A stretch of 64,000 nt of DNA from Limnoglobus roseus (GTDB lineage: Bacteria > Planctomycetota > Planctomycetia > Gemmatales > Gemmataceae): positions 7,640,163 through 7,704,162 of the forward strand of contig NZ_CP042425.1 in NCBI RefSeq assembly GCF_008254045.1. Reading direction: 5' to 3'. Below, piece after piece: positions 26,309 through 35,144 of the stretch. The notes under the pieces are model-generated. The model saw only the letters and a program-made list of their open reading frames with translations, did no database searches and had not been told where the DNA came from. A program made the position numbers and the translations under genes. Every line of letters begins with the position of its first letter. Position 1 is the stretch's first letter.

Positions 26309-26908
26309 ATGTTCCGCGGGACGCGACTGGTTGGGCTGCTCGCCGTGCTTTCCGCGGGGTGCGCGTCCGTGCCGCCGCTCGATAACCCGTTGAACGTGCG
26401 GCCGGTGGTCGAGAACCCGGCCACCGTGTCGCCGGTGACGCCCGACGCGAACAGCTACGCCGAGGTGTGGGAGCGGGTGATCGACGTGCTGGACGATTAC
26501 TTCGAACTCAAGTCGCCGTCACGCTACGCCGGGTATGTCGAAACGCAGCCGCGAATCGCGCCGGGGTATGAGCAGTTCTGGCGGCCGGGGTCGCCGGACC
26601 GGCGGGAGCGGCTCTACGCCACGCTCCAGACGGTACGGAACACCGCGAAGGTGACGATCTCGGCCGGCGACCGCGGCGGGTACAAGGTGTACGTGGAAGT
26701 CTGGCGGGAGGTGTTCGACCTGGCCCGCCCCGACCGCGCCCTGGGCGGGGCCGCGATCTTCCACGACGCGCCGACGGTCGACCGCCGGTCTGAGATCATC
26801 ACGCAGGAAACGACGTCCAACCGCTCGTGGGTTCCGGGCGGCCGCGACTACGCCTTCGAGCAGCTCATCCTCTCCCGCATCCAGCAGTGCAGCGAGTGCC
26901 GGAAGTGA
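26309..26908 (+). CDS. Hypothetical lipoprotein
   Basis: 199 aa starting MFRGTRLVGLLAVLSAGC. LSAGC is a lipobox, with lipidation expected at Cys18. A GAGGTGGGGGG tract precedes the ATG at 26309; the upstream frame from 26201 lacks any leader. The mature part contains SYAEVWERVIDVLDDYFELK and a strand-rich region ending in DYAFEQLILSRIQQCSECRK. It resembles outer-membrane-type planctomycete lipoproteins without a known function. The convergent DUF1559-like gene ends 3 bp away. Confidence 0.72.
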   Translation: MFRGTRLVGLLAVLSAGCASVPPLDNPLNVRPVVENPATVSPVTPDANSYAEVWERVIDVLDDYFELKSPSRYAGYVETQPRIAPGYEQFWRPGSPDRRERLYATLQTVRNTAKVTISAGDRGGYKVYVEVWREVFDLARPDRALGGAAIFHDAPTVDRRSEIITQETTSNRSWVPGGRDYAFEQLILSRIQQCSECRK

Positions 26909-26911
26909 CGC

Positions 26912-28594
26912 CTAATTCTCGTCGATCACCTCGCCGCCGTTGATCGTGATGTACGCCTTCAACGTCGCCTCCGGCAGTTTCGTACTCAGGCTGCGGACGC
27001 TGCCGTCGAGAAGCGCGGCCTGGAAGCAATCCGGTTTCAAGTGCTGGCCGAGTTTCGGCAGCTTGCCGTCCGGGTCGAACGGCAGGTCTTCCGGCTTCGT
27101 CCAGACGACCGGGTTCTGGGCTTCGACGCAGAAAATGGTGTTCACTGTCCCGTCGGTGATGGCCACCGGGAATTTGATCCCCCGATTCTCCCCTTCGAGG
27201 AATAGAGGGCGGGTGATCTGATCCTTCTTGCCTACGAAGCCCTGATAGAACGTCATTCCCGCATCCTTCGTCTTCACGCCCGGCATCGCGTACACCGCCG
27301 GCATCTTTTCGATGAGCTTCTTGTTGTTCTCGCTATCCCACGGCTCGTCGAGTTTGAACTGACTGTAGAGTTGCTGTTGTTCGAGGTACGGGAGCAAGTG
27401 AACGCGCCAACTCAGCAGCGACTTGCCGTCCTTGTCCACGACGTTGCTCACGCCGAAACTGGTGGCATCCGAGTAATTGTGGTACGCGAGGGTGAGTTGT
27501 TTGAGGTTGTTCATGCTCTTGGTCTGCAAGGCCGATTCCGTCGTCGCCCCGGGCAGTGCGGTAAGCATCGCCTGCGTCTTTGAGCCGAGGTCGAACCGGC
27601 CGGTTAGGACCACGGAGTTATCGACCGGCTTGATGGCAACCTTCTCGATCACGTCGAGCAGGAACAGTTGCAACTGCGCCTCCGTCGTGGTCGGACCGCT
27701 ACGCTTTATGGACCGCGCGACGTCCTCTTTCATCATCAGCGTGGCGAGGTCTCGGAGTTTCTTCGCCGCTTCCTCACCCTCGGCGGCCCACTGCTTGCCG
27801 GCGAACTCGGCTTGCACGGTGAACTCTGCCGCGTCTTTGCCGAGGGTCGCGTGGCCGAAGAACTTGTCGGCCCTGAACAGCGGCAGCAGGTCGTCCGGGA
27901 ACGGGTCGTTCTGACGGGCGCGTTTGATGGCGACCATGTTTGCGGCACCCGCGCACGGGTGCGTTGCCGCCAACACAATCCCTTCGGTAAGCGGCCCCGT
28001 CTCGGCACCGGACTTCAGGAGCGTCAGAGGGTTCGGCAGGCTGGTAAAGTTCTGCCTCCGCCCCTCCGTCTTCCAGAACACCACCGTCCGGTCGTCGGCA
28101 AATGCGATCACCGTCTCCCCGATGCCGAAGTAGTACGGCGCGTCGGCCTTCCCGCGCGGTTCCGGCCTCTTTTCGCCGGGCTTGTGCTTCGCCTCCAACT
28201 CCTTAACCTCGTCACTGCCGTAAAGTCGTAGCGATTTGACAATCCGGCCCTTGTCCAGCGGTTTCCGGGCCGTGACAAGGAGGATGACTTCCGGCTCGAA
28301 CCGCTTACTCTCGGGGTCGTTCGGCGAGAGTAACACCGTGGTGAACCGAGCCACGTCTTCGAACTTCAGGCCGAGCACCCGGGCCATTTCAGAATTCACG
28401 GCAGACTTCGCCAACGATTCTCGCATGCCGCGGAAAGCCGGATGTTCCCCGAGTGTGGCCACGTCCAGCGAGAAGGCCGCCAGCGCGTCGTTCGGCACGA
28501 TCGCGAGTTCCTTCGGCAATTTCGGCGGGTCGGCCGCCTTCAGACCGCTGCTCGTGCCAATCAATGCCAAGCTCAGGAGAACGAGGTAACGCAT
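26912..28594 (-). CDS. Exported protein with C-terminal DUF1559-like module
   Basis: 560 aa with a signal peptide (MRYLVLLSLALIGTSSGLKA). Residues ~25-340 form an unrecognised region (PNDALAAFSLDVATLGEHPA at the start). From ~362 the protein has NNLKQLTLAYHNYSDAT, LLSWRVHLLPYLEQQ and SQFKLDEPWDSENN, near-identical in layout to the module in the 2494-5805 protein. The end (CFQAALLDGSVRSLS) matches the closing part of DUF1559 proteins. The pilin-type N-terminal methylation motif usual in DUF1559 proteins is absent, so the module is carried on a different carrier protein. Function unknown. Confidence 0.75.
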   Translation of the reverse strand: MRYLVLLSLALIGTSSGLKAADPPKLPKELAIVPNDALAAFSLDVATLGEHPAFRGMRESLAKSAVNSEMARVLGLKFEDVARFTTVLLSPNDPESKRFEPEVILLVTARKPLDKGRIVKSLRLYGSDEVKELEAKHKPGEKRPEPRGKADAPYYFGIGETVIAFADDRTVVFWKTEGRRQNFTSLPNPLTLLKSGAETGPLTEGIVLAATHPCAGAANMVAIKRARQNDPFPDDLLPLFRADKFFGHATLGKDAAEFTVQAEFAGKQWAAEGEEAAKKLRDLATLMMKEDVARSIKRSGPTTTEAQLQLFLLDVIEKVAIKPVDNSVVLTGRFDLGSKTQAMLTALPGATTESALQTKSMNNLKQLTLAYHNYSDATSFGVSNVVDKDGKSLLSWRVHLLPYLEQQQLYSQFKLDEPWDSENNKKLIEKMPAVYAMPGVKTKDAGMTFYQGFVGKKDQITRPLFLEGENRGIKFPVAITDGTVNTIFCVEAQNPVVWTKPEDLPFDPDGKLPKLGQHLKPDCFQAALLDGSVRSLSTKLPEATLKAYITINGGEVIDEN

Positions 28595-28692
28595 GAGCCG
28601 CTCCGAAAAGGGATCGCCGGGATTCCGCTTCCGCCTGTAATCTCATTACACCCGCCCGCGTTGATGAGCGAGCAAATTCCGGGAGACAAACC

Positions 28693-29802
28693 ATGCCGAC
28701 GGTCGCGGATTTCAGTGCCTATCTCGAACCCTTCGCCCCACTCGCCACGGCCGCGGATTGGGACAACGTCGGCCTGCTCCTCGGCGATGCGACCGGCCCC
28801 GCCGACCGCGTGATGACGTGCCTGACGGTGACGCCGGACGTGGTCGCGGAGGCGGTGGCCGACGGCGTGGAACTGATCGTCTCGCACCACCCGATCCTGT
28901 TCCGCGGGGCGAAGAAGTTATCGAGCCACACGTCGGACGGCCGGTTGCTGTTACCGCTGATGCGAGCCGGGATCGCGGTTTACTCGCCGCACACCGCCTT
29001 CGACAACTGCCCCGGCGGCATCAACGACGGCCTCTGCCGGCGGTTGGAGATCACCAAGGCCGTGCCGCTGCGGCCGCGCGAGGCGGCGAAGAAGTCGAAG
29101 CTCGTCGTCTTCGTGCCGGACGCGGACTTGTCGAAGGTTTCGGACGCCCTCTTCGCGGCCGGGGCAGGTCGCATCGGGCAGTACGAGCAGTGCAGTTACC
29201 GGCTGAACGGCACGGGCACGTTCTTCGGCACCGACGCGACCAACCCCACTGTCGGGGAGAAGGGGCGTCGCGAAGAAGTGGCCGAGTGGCGGTTGGAAGT
29301 CGTCGTGCCGGACGCAAAACTCGACGCGGCGTTGGCCGCGATGCGAGCGGCTCACAGTTACGAGGAACCGGCATTCGACGTGTACCCGCTTGCCACCCGG
29401 GGCGAAGTTCCGACGGCGGGCGAAGGCCGAATCGGCGACTTGGCCCCAGTAACGCTGGGCGAATTCGCAGAGCGGGTGAAGAAGCAGTTGCGTGCAGCCG
29501 TCGTGCAAATCGGCGGCGACCCGACAAGGATCGTTCGCCGTGCGGCCGTCGCGTGCGGCGCGGCCGGAGAATTTCTCTCAGATGCGGTCCGCCGAAAAGC
29601 CGATGTCTTCGTCACAGGCGAAATCCGTTTCCACGATGCGCGGACCGCCGAGGCGGCCGGCGTAGGTCTCGTTGTCCCCGGCCACCATGCCACGGAACGG
29701 CCCGCGGTCGAGGACTTGGCCGCACAACTCGGCCGAGACTTCCCGACCACCACCGTCTGGGCCAGCCGCCGCGAACGCGACCCGCTGGCCGGCACGGGGT
29801 GA
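28693..29802 (+). CDS. Nif3-like dinuclear metal centre protein
   Basis: 369 aa. Metal-ligand motifs of the Nif3/YbgI/DUF34 family are in place: SHHPILFRGAKKL, HTAFDNCPGGIND, and the C-terminal GHHATERPAVEDL. Between the two halves (~residues 135-235) sits the PII/CutA-like insert typical of the longer family members (LVVFVPDADLSKVSDALFAA, then HSYEEPAFDVYPL). The family is near-universal and often mis-named GTP cyclohydrolase type 2; its role is unsettled. The ATG at 28693 follows GGGAGA. The next small gene is 76 bp downstream on the same strand. Confidence 0.88.
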   Translation: MPTVADFSAYLEPFAPLATAADWDNVGLLLGDATGPADRVMTCLTVTPDVVAEAVADGVELIVSHHPILFRGAKKLSSHTSDGRLLLPLMRAGIAVYSPHTAFDNCPGGINDGLCRRLEITKAVPLRPREAAKKSKLVVFVPDADLSKVSDALFAAGAGRIGQYEQCSYRLNGTGTFFGTDATNPTVGEKGRREEVAEWRLEVVVPDAKLDAALAAMRAAHSYEEPAFDVYPLATRGEVPTAGEGRIGDLAPVTLGEFAERVKKQLRAAVVQIGGDPTRIVRRAAVACGAAGEFLSDAVRRKADVFVTGEIRFHDARTAEAAGVGLVVPGHHATERPAVEDLAAQLGRDFPTTTVWASRRERDPLAGTG

Positions 29803-29878
29803 GGAACTTTTCGCTCTAGACTGGCCCACCGGGAGTCGGTATTACGCGGTTCACTACGGCCAGGGAGGGCCGCTCTCG

Positions 29879-30085
29879 ATGACTCGCAGCAAACTCGTTG
29901 TCGCCATTTTGGTTGTCGCCGGCCTCGCCGCCTGGACCGTCTTCCGCACCGGCAAGACCGCCGGCGCGGCCGAGTCGCAGGCGGCGGTCGTGGAGACTTA
30001 CGGCGACAACACCGAGGAAGTCGCCCAACACCGCTGGCAGACGAACGCCCCCCGTCACTGGCGGGCGCTCATGGTGAAGCGCTAA
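29879..30085 (+). CDS. Small membrane-anchored hypothetical protein
   Basis: 68 aa from the ATG at 29879, which has GGGAGGG ten bases upstream; the frame upstream overlaps the Nif3-like gene in another phase. It is mostly an N-terminal hydrophobic helix (KLVVAILVVAGLAAWTVF) followed by ~45 polar residues (VVETYGDNTEEVAQHRWQTN). It is probably held in the inner membrane with a short periplasmic tail. No family is recognised. Its stop overlaps the stop of the convergent dehydrogenase by 4 nt. Confidence 0.55.
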   Translation: MTRSKLVVAILVVAGLAAWTVFRTGKTAGAAESQAAVVETYGDNTEEVAQHRWQTNAPRHWRALMVKR

Positions 30086-31068
30086 CGCGACCCGTTAACC
30101 TCCGGGTTCACGCAATTCGGCAGCGGCCGGCCTTGAACGCCGGCGAGCAGGTTTTGCGCGCACATCGTCGCCATCGCGTTACGGGTGTCCACCGTGGCAC
30201 TCGCAATGTGCGGGGCGATCACGCAGTTCGGCAGCGCGTACAGTTCGTGGTCCGGCGGCAGCGGTTCCGGGTCGGTCACGTCCAGCCCGGCCGCGAAGAT
30301 CGTGCCGGTTCGCAGGGCGTTCGCGAGTGCGGACTGGTTGACGTGCGGCCCGCGGGCGGTGTTGACGAACACGACCGTTCGCTTCATCTTGGCGAACTCC
30401 TTCTCGCCAAACATCCCCTTCGTCGTCGGGTTCAGGTCCGCGTGGACGGACACGAAATCCACCTCCGCCAACAACGTGTCGAGATCGACGTGCCTCGCCT
30501 TCAACTCGGCGTCGGCCTCCGGTTTCGGGTTGCGGGCGGTGTAGAGCACCTTCATTCCCCAGCCGTGGTGGAGTCGCTTTGCCGTGGCGAAGCCGATGCG
30601 GCCCATGCCGACGATGCCGAGCGTTCGGCCGACGAGATCGCAACCGAGCCAGCCGAGTGGTTCCCACGTCTTCCACCGGCCTTCTTTCGCGTCGGTGGCA
30701 CTCTCACCGAGTCGCCGCGCCGCGGCCAACAGCAACGTCACCGCGATGTCGGCGGTCGCCTCGGTGAGTACGCCGGGAGTGTTGCCGACGGGAATCTTGC
30801 GGGCCGTGGCCGCGGGCAGGTCGATGTTGTTCACGCCGACGGCGAAGTTCGAAACGACCTTCAGCTTCGGGGCGGCCGCGAGCAGTTCCGTATCGACCTT
30901 GTCGGTGAGGAGCGACACCAGCCCGTCACAGTCGCGCACCTTCTGCCGAAGAACTTCCGGCGACGGCGGCAGTTGTTCCGGCCACACCTCAGCATCGCAC
31001 GCGGCGGTGATGAGGTTCAACCCTGCGTCGGGGATGCGGCGGGCGACAAACACGCGCGGCTTGGCCAT
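30082..31068 (-). CDS. D-isomer 2-hydroxyacid dehydrogenase (glyoxylate/hydroxypyruvate reductase type)
   Basis: 328 aa from the ATG at 31068 (MAKPRVFVARRIPDAGLNLI); the longer frame from 31293 has no conserved residues. The NAD-binding motif is GIVGMGRIGFATA. The catalytic triad is Arg in NTARGPHVNQ, Glu in DPEPLPPDHELY and His in APHIASATVDTR. The set fits the GyaR/GhrB group, which reduces glyoxylate or hydroxypyruvate with NAD(P)H. Cytoplasmic and single-gene. It is divergent from the OstA-like gene (130 bp between starts). Confidence 0.88.
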   Translation of the reverse strand: MAKPRVFVARRIPDAGLNLITAACDAEVWPEQLPPSPEVLRQKVRDCDGLVSLLTDKVDTELLAAAPKLKVVSNFAVGVNNIDLPAATARKIPVGNTPGVLTEATADIAVTLLLAAARRLGESATDAKEGRWKTWEPLGWLGCDLVGRTLGIVGMGRIGFATAKRLHHGWGMKVLYTARNPKPEADAELKARHVDLDTLLAEVDFVSVHADLNPTTKGMFGEKEFAKMKRTVVFVNTARGPHVNQSALANALRTGTIFAAGLDVTDPEPLPPDHELYALPNCVIAPHIASATVDTRNAMATMCAQNLLAGVQGRPLPNCVNPEVNGSR

Positions 31069-31198
31069 GATCAGTCTCGGAGGGGTTTCGAAAGGCGTCA
31101 TTCTAGGCAGGCGTGCAAACTCGCGCAGACAGGCGAAGGGGGCGGCGGTATTTTCGCGGGTCGATGAGTCGGTCCCCCAACAGCACGGAGGCGTGAAC

Positions 31199-32311
31199 GT
31201 GACCCTGACCCGCTGGAAACTAATGGCCGGTGTGCTCGGCATTTCGATCGTCGGCGTGGTGGCGGTGGCCAACCCGCAGTGCCCGAACATCAAGAAGGAT
31301 CAAGCCCGCGAGACGGCCCCGCCGGGCCGCATCGTCGCCGTAAAAGGGGCCGAAATCGTCACCGACGTGCCGCCGACCGTCACCCCGCTGACGTTGACCC
31401 TCCCAACGACACCGACCGGGATCTTGCCAGACCTCACCCCGATGCCGGTCAGCCAGCCCCCCCTGCCGCAAGTGGCAGTCGGCTCGCCTCCCCTGCCTTA
31501 CGACCCGCCGCCGGCCTTCAAAGTCGATTTGACTGCCCCGCCCGCTCCTCCCACACCGGCCTTGCCAAAGCTCGAAGTGGCCGCGCCGACACCGGTCCTG
31601 CCGAAAGTCGAAGTCACCGCACCTAAGCCGGAACCGGCGAAAGTGGAGCGCGTGGTGGAATTGCCGCTGCCGGGCGTCGTGGCCGCGAAGCCGACGGCCC
31701 CGGTTCCCGAATTGCAATTGGACCTGCCGGTCCTGCAAGCCCCGAAACAAGACTGGAAGCCGAGTCTGCCCGACGCGCCGACGCCGAAACTGGCCGTCCC
31801 CTCCGAGCCGTCGCCAAGCCGCGTGGTTCTCGACGATCGCCCCGCCACCATTGCCCCGGTCCCGACGACCCCGAAGAAGGTCGAGGCGACGCCGGTGAAG
31901 AAGACGACCACCAGCGAAGAATCGGCTGTGCGGGTGATGATCCACCTCGGAACCGGTCAGCCGAAGTTCGACGTGTTGGCCGGCGACGACGTGCTGCTGA
32001 AAGCCGTCTGCGACAACGTGGACATCCGCTCGCCGGCCGAGAAGGGGGCGGGCGTGACGCCGCTGAAGGCCGGCGGCAAGGTGCGGTTCAGCGCCCCCGG
32101 CTGCGAGGGGACGTGCGACAACCTGACCGTGCTGCCGAGCACCGGCGAGGTGGAACTCGTGGGCAACGTGAAGGTCCACTGCCGCATGGGCAAGGGCGAG
32201 ACGGAGATCAACGCCACGACGATGAAGTTCAAGCTCGGCTCGGCCCCAGCCTACGCCGTGCCCGAACCCGGCGTTACGTCGGCAACTTTCCGCGATTCGA
32301 CCACGCGATAA
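31199..32311 (+). CDS. Proline-rich exported protein with OstA/LptA-like C-terminal strand repeats
   Basis: 370 aa from a GTG at 31199, seven bases after GGAGG. The N-terminal helix RWKLMAGVLGISIVGVVAVA is a signal or anchor, followed by ANPQC. Residues ~50-240 are a Pro/Ala/Lys/Val tract (for example PVLPKVEVTAPKPEPAKVE), a likely spacer across the periplasm or cell wall. The last ~120 residues contain short beta repeats (CDNLTVLPSTGEVELVGNVK, ATTMKFKLG) that resemble OstA/LptA strands. LptA carries lipopolysaccharide across the periplasm; any such role here is only suggested by the repeat style. Confidence 0.6.
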   Translation: MTLTRWKLMAGVLGISIVGVVAVANPQCPNIKKDQARETAPPGRIVAVKGAEIVTDVPPTVTPLTLTLPTTPTGILPDLTPMPVSQPPLPQVAVGSPPLPYDPPPAFKVDLTAPPAPPTPALPKLEVAAPTPVLPKVEVTAPKPEPAKVERVVELPLPGVVAAKPTAPVPELQLDLPVLQAPKQDWKPSLPDAPTPKLAVPSEPSPSRVVLDDRPATIAPVPTTPKKVEATPVKKTTTSEESAVRVMIHLGTGQPKFDVLAGDDVLLKAVCDNVDIRSPAEKGAGVTPLKAGGKVRFSAPGCEGTCDNLTVLPSTGEVELVGNVKVHCRMGKGETEINATTMKFKLGSAPAYAVPEPGVTSATFRDSTTR

Positions 32312-32328
32312 ATCCGGGTCCGGGCGAT

Positions 32329-32359
32329 GGGTGAGAAGGCCGGGTTGTCGTTCTCACCC
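32329..32359 (+). terminator. Hairpin after the proline-rich protein gene
   Basis: A perfect 9-bp stem, GGGTGAGAA (32329-32337) with TTCTCACCC (32351-32359), lies 17 bp after the stop. A run of six T follows some 25 bases later (within GTCGGTTTTTTCGG). Termination is likely but the T-run is distant. Confidence 0.5.
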
Positions 32360-32476
32360 CGTCACAGATTGCCCTGTCGGTTTTTTCGGCACGCGAGAAT
32401 ATCCTGTGCTACGGTTGGATCGTCCGGGGCCTCGGAACAGCCCCGGAGCCTCTATCCCGGCCAGCACTGAATCGCC

Positions 32477-32977
32477 ATGTTCGCCACTCTGCTCCTCGCG
32501 TTCGACTGGGTTGAGTATCAGCCGTATTTGCCCTACTTCGTGGGTTGTGTCGTCGCCATTTGCGTCTTTAGCTTCTACGTCGGCCGCCGGGTCGGGAGTA
32601 AGCACTCCCGCAAGAACGGGCCGGACGAACACCGGCCCACGGGTTCAGACCCCGGCGATGAGAAGGCGTTCGGCGACCGCCGGACGACGGTCCGCCGCGA
32701 AGGTCAGCCCGTACCCGTTCACCTGTCGTCGCCCGCCTTCCACGGCGAGACGCGGTCTGGCTGGGTACTCGATCGGTCCACCGGCGGCGTTCGCGTCACG
32801 CTCGACTCGCCCGTCGCGCCCGGTACGGCCATGCAGTTGCTCGCCCAGAACGCCCCGGACACGACGCCCTGGGTGACGGCGATCGTCCGCAGTTGTAAGC
32901 CGATCGGCAAGCGGTACGAACTCGGCTGCGAGTTTGAGACGACCCCGCCGTGGAGCGTGCTGCTCCTCTTCGGTTAA
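32477..32977 (+). CDS. Membrane-anchored PilZ-domain protein
   Basis: 166 aa. One N-terminal transmembrane helix (YLPYFVGCVVAICVFSFYVG) is followed by a Lys/Arg-rich linker and a PilZ-type barrel. The c-di-GMP signature has RRTTVRREGQPVPVHLSS (RxxxR region) and LDRSTGGVRVTLD (D/NxSxxG, intact). Later strands read WVTAIVRSCKPIGKRYELGC. PilZ domains bind c-di-GMP and control surface polymers or motility. This one would sense c-di-GMP on the cytoplasmic face of the membrane. Its stop overlaps that of the ThDP enzyme gene by 4 nt. Confidence 0.8.
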   Translation: MFATLLLAFDWVEYQPYLPYFVGCVVAICVFSFYVGRRVGSKHSRKNGPDEHRPTGSDPGDEKAFGDRRTTVRREGQPVPVHLSSPAFHGETRSGWVLDRSTGGVRVTLDSPVAPGTAMQLLAQNAPDTTPWVTAIVRSCKPIGKRYELGCEFETTPPWSVLLLFG

Positions 32978-34869
32978 TCGCTCTTTTCCGGCTTCAAGCT
33001 CAACGTCCGGTAGCCGATGCGGGAGGCGAATCGCGCCTTCTGCGCCGGCGTCAACTCTTTCGCGTACCGGTCGCGAACCGCCTCGATCCAGCGTATCTTC
33101 CGGTCGCCATAGTCCGTCAGCACGCGCACCAGCACCGGCCCGGTGTGGCAGACGGCACTCCGGATGCCCGCGTCGAGATGGTCCTGGACGAGAATTTCCT
33201 GGTACGCCACCCCAACCGCCTGCGCGAAAGCTCGGTAGTCGATCCGGCCGAGTTCCGTCGCCGTCGTCCGCTTATAGGCGGCCTTCTGAAGCATCTGCAT
33301 GTAATGGTAGGCGTGGTCGTCCAGCACGAATACCTTCACCGGCAACCCTTCACGGGCGGCCGTAGACAGTTCCATCGCGGACATCAGGAAGCAGCCGTCG
33401 CCGATCATCGCGGCCACGGTCCGACCGCACGCGGCTTGCTGAGCACCGAGGGCGGCCGGGATCGACCAGCCCATCGACTGGTTGTCCACTGGGTTGAAGT
33501 ACGTCCGCGGTTGCGTCACGCGAAATGACTCGGCGGCGAGGTGTTCGCTGGCCGTCACGTCGGTGAACAGCATCGCGTCTTCGGGCAGCCCTCGCCGGAG
33601 GGCCGCGACGAGGGCGAGCGGGTCAACGCCGCACTTCGCGGCCGGGATCGCCTTCAACTTCGCCTCGTGGTCGGCCTTCGCCTGTCGAATCTTGGCGAGC
33701 AAGTGCCCGTCCGTCGGCCGGCGGAGGGTGTCGCCGCAGGTCAGCAACTTACCGAGGAAGAGGCCCACGTCGGCGTGAACGCAGACGTCGGCGGGCATCG
33801 CCTTGCCGAGGTTGTTGGCGTTCACATCGACGTGGATGACATGCTTCGGCCGCGGGTTGCCGTAGTAGCCGGTGGACACTTCGCTGAACTTCACGCCGAC
33901 GGCGAGCAGCACGTCGATGCCGGACTTGTGCGGGTGCAACTTCTCGCGGGCGAAGGCGATCTCGGCCACCTCCGAGGCGTGCGGGCCGTAGCCCCAGCCG
34001 ACGCCGAGCGGATGGCAATCGGAGATGGCCCCCTTCCCCGACACGCTCGTCGCAACGGGGGCTTGCAGGAGTTCGGCCACGGCCGTCAACGAGCCGCTGA
34101 AGTCCATACAGCCGAGGCCGGCGTAGACGCCGACCCGCAACCGCTTGTCGCCGAGCAACGCAACGGCTTGTGCGAAAGCTGCGTCGTCGAACGGCACACC
34201 GGCCTCCGCGAGCGGCGGACAGCGGAAGTCGGCCATTTCGATCAACAGGTTGTACGGGATCACGACCGCCGTCGGACCGGGTTCGCCGCACGTCGCGGCC
34301 TGGAACGCTTGCCGGATGGCGTTCGGGATCTGCTTCACATCGCAGACGGAATAGACCGCCTTGCACACCGGCTTCAGGAGATCGACCTGGTTCAACGAGT
34401 GGACCTGGAACGGTCGAGCCTTCTCGCCGTTGCCCACGTCGCCGACAATCGCCACGACCGGGATCGAGTCGAGGAGGGCTTCGCCGAGACCCGTCAGGGC
34501 GTTCGTCACGCCCGGGCCGGGCACGACGCACAGCACGCCCGTCGTGCCGGTCGCCCGCGCGTAGCCGTCGGCCATACACGCGGCCGAGTATTCGTGGGTG
34601 ACGAGTTGGTAGTGGACGTTGCGGGCCTTCAGTTCGTCCCAGAGTTCATTTTCTTGCGCCCCCGGGATACCGAAGACGCAACCCGTCCCTTCGGCCAAGA
34701 GCGTCTCGGCGACGGCTTGAGCGCCGGTTAAGTGTCCGATCACCCAGCCGGGGTGATTTTTCTGCCGCAATCGGTCGAACGGGGCCGCCGTCCCGCGGGA
34801 AGCCATCGCCAACCCCGTCGCGACGGCCGCGCCTTGAAACAACCCACGCCGGCTGAAGGGCCAATCCAT
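32974..34869 (-). CDS. Tat-exported thiamine-diphosphate-dependent enzyme (acetolactate synthase-like)
   Basis: 631 aa. The N-terminus MDWPFSRRGLFQGAAVATGL has a twin-arginine motif (SRRGLFQG), a hydrophobic core and a TAA cleavage site, so export in folded form with bound cofactor is expected. The rest follows the three-domain ThDP layout: the catalytic Glu in VTHEYSAACMADGYARATG, a central domain with GLGCMDFSG, and a C-terminal ThDP site at GDGCFLMSAMELST (~residue 490) ending in VLDDHAYH, with DD where NN is usual. Closest known relatives by layout are acetolactate synthases and other ThDP decarboxylases. A periplasmic ThDP enzyme is unusual. Confidence 0.8.
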   Translation of the reverse strand: MDWPFSRRGLFQGAAVATGLAMASRGTAAPFDRLRQKNHPGWVIGHLTGAQAVAETLLAEGTGCVFGIPGAQENELWDELKARNVHYQLVTHEYSAACMADGYARATGTTGVLCVVPGPGVTNALTGLGEALLDSIPVVAIVGDVGNGEKARPFQVHSLNQVDLLKPVCKAVYSVCDVKQIPNAIRQAFQAATCGEPGPTAVVIPYNLLIEMADFRCPPLAEAGVPFDDAAFAQAVALLGDKRLRVGVYAGLGCMDFSGSLTAVAELLQAPVATSVSGKGAISDCHPLGVGWGYGPHASEVAEIAFAREKLHPHKSGIDVLLAVGVKFSEVSTGYYGNPRPKHVIHVDVNANNLGKAMPADVCVHADVGLFLGKLLTCGDTLRRPTDGHLLAKIRQAKADHEAKLKAIPAAKCGVDPLALVAALRRGLPEDAMLFTDVTASEHLAAESFRVTQPRTYFNPVDNQSMGWSIPAALGAQQAACGRTVAAMIGDGCFLMSAMELSTAAREGLPVKVFVLDDHAYHYMQMLQKAAYKRTTATELGRIDYRAFAQAVGVAYQEILVQDHLDAGIRSAVCHTGPVLVRVLTDYGDRKIRWIEAVRDRYAKELTPAQKARFASRIGYRTLSLKPEKSD

Positions 34870-35144
34870 GATCTACCTCGTTCGCCGTCCGTGGCGAGGA
34901 AAAGGGTCGCCGGAGTTGAATCGGGACGCAGGACGGGACGAGTTTGGCCGGTCTGGGAAGGCGGGGCGGATTTGGTCGATGTGCCACCGTCACACCCCGC
35001 GCGATCCCCCCGGGGCGGCCGTTCGGGCTTGTCCGGTCCGCGGGCCGTGTCTACTATTCTGGAGCCTCTGCAGTGTTCGTGATGCGTCGGAAATTGTTGG
35101 GGACCCTACAAGAACCTGCTACGGGAGCCTTTTTAAAATACACT
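34870..35144. other. Intergenic DNA upstream of the exported ThDP enzyme
   Basis: No gene is seen. This is the leader of the minus-strand ThDP enzyme gene and the start of a 1.25-kb gene-poor interval that runs to metH. A TTTTTAAAATA tract at 35130-35140 could be part of a promoter for the small RNA candidate that follows. Confidence 0.3.
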
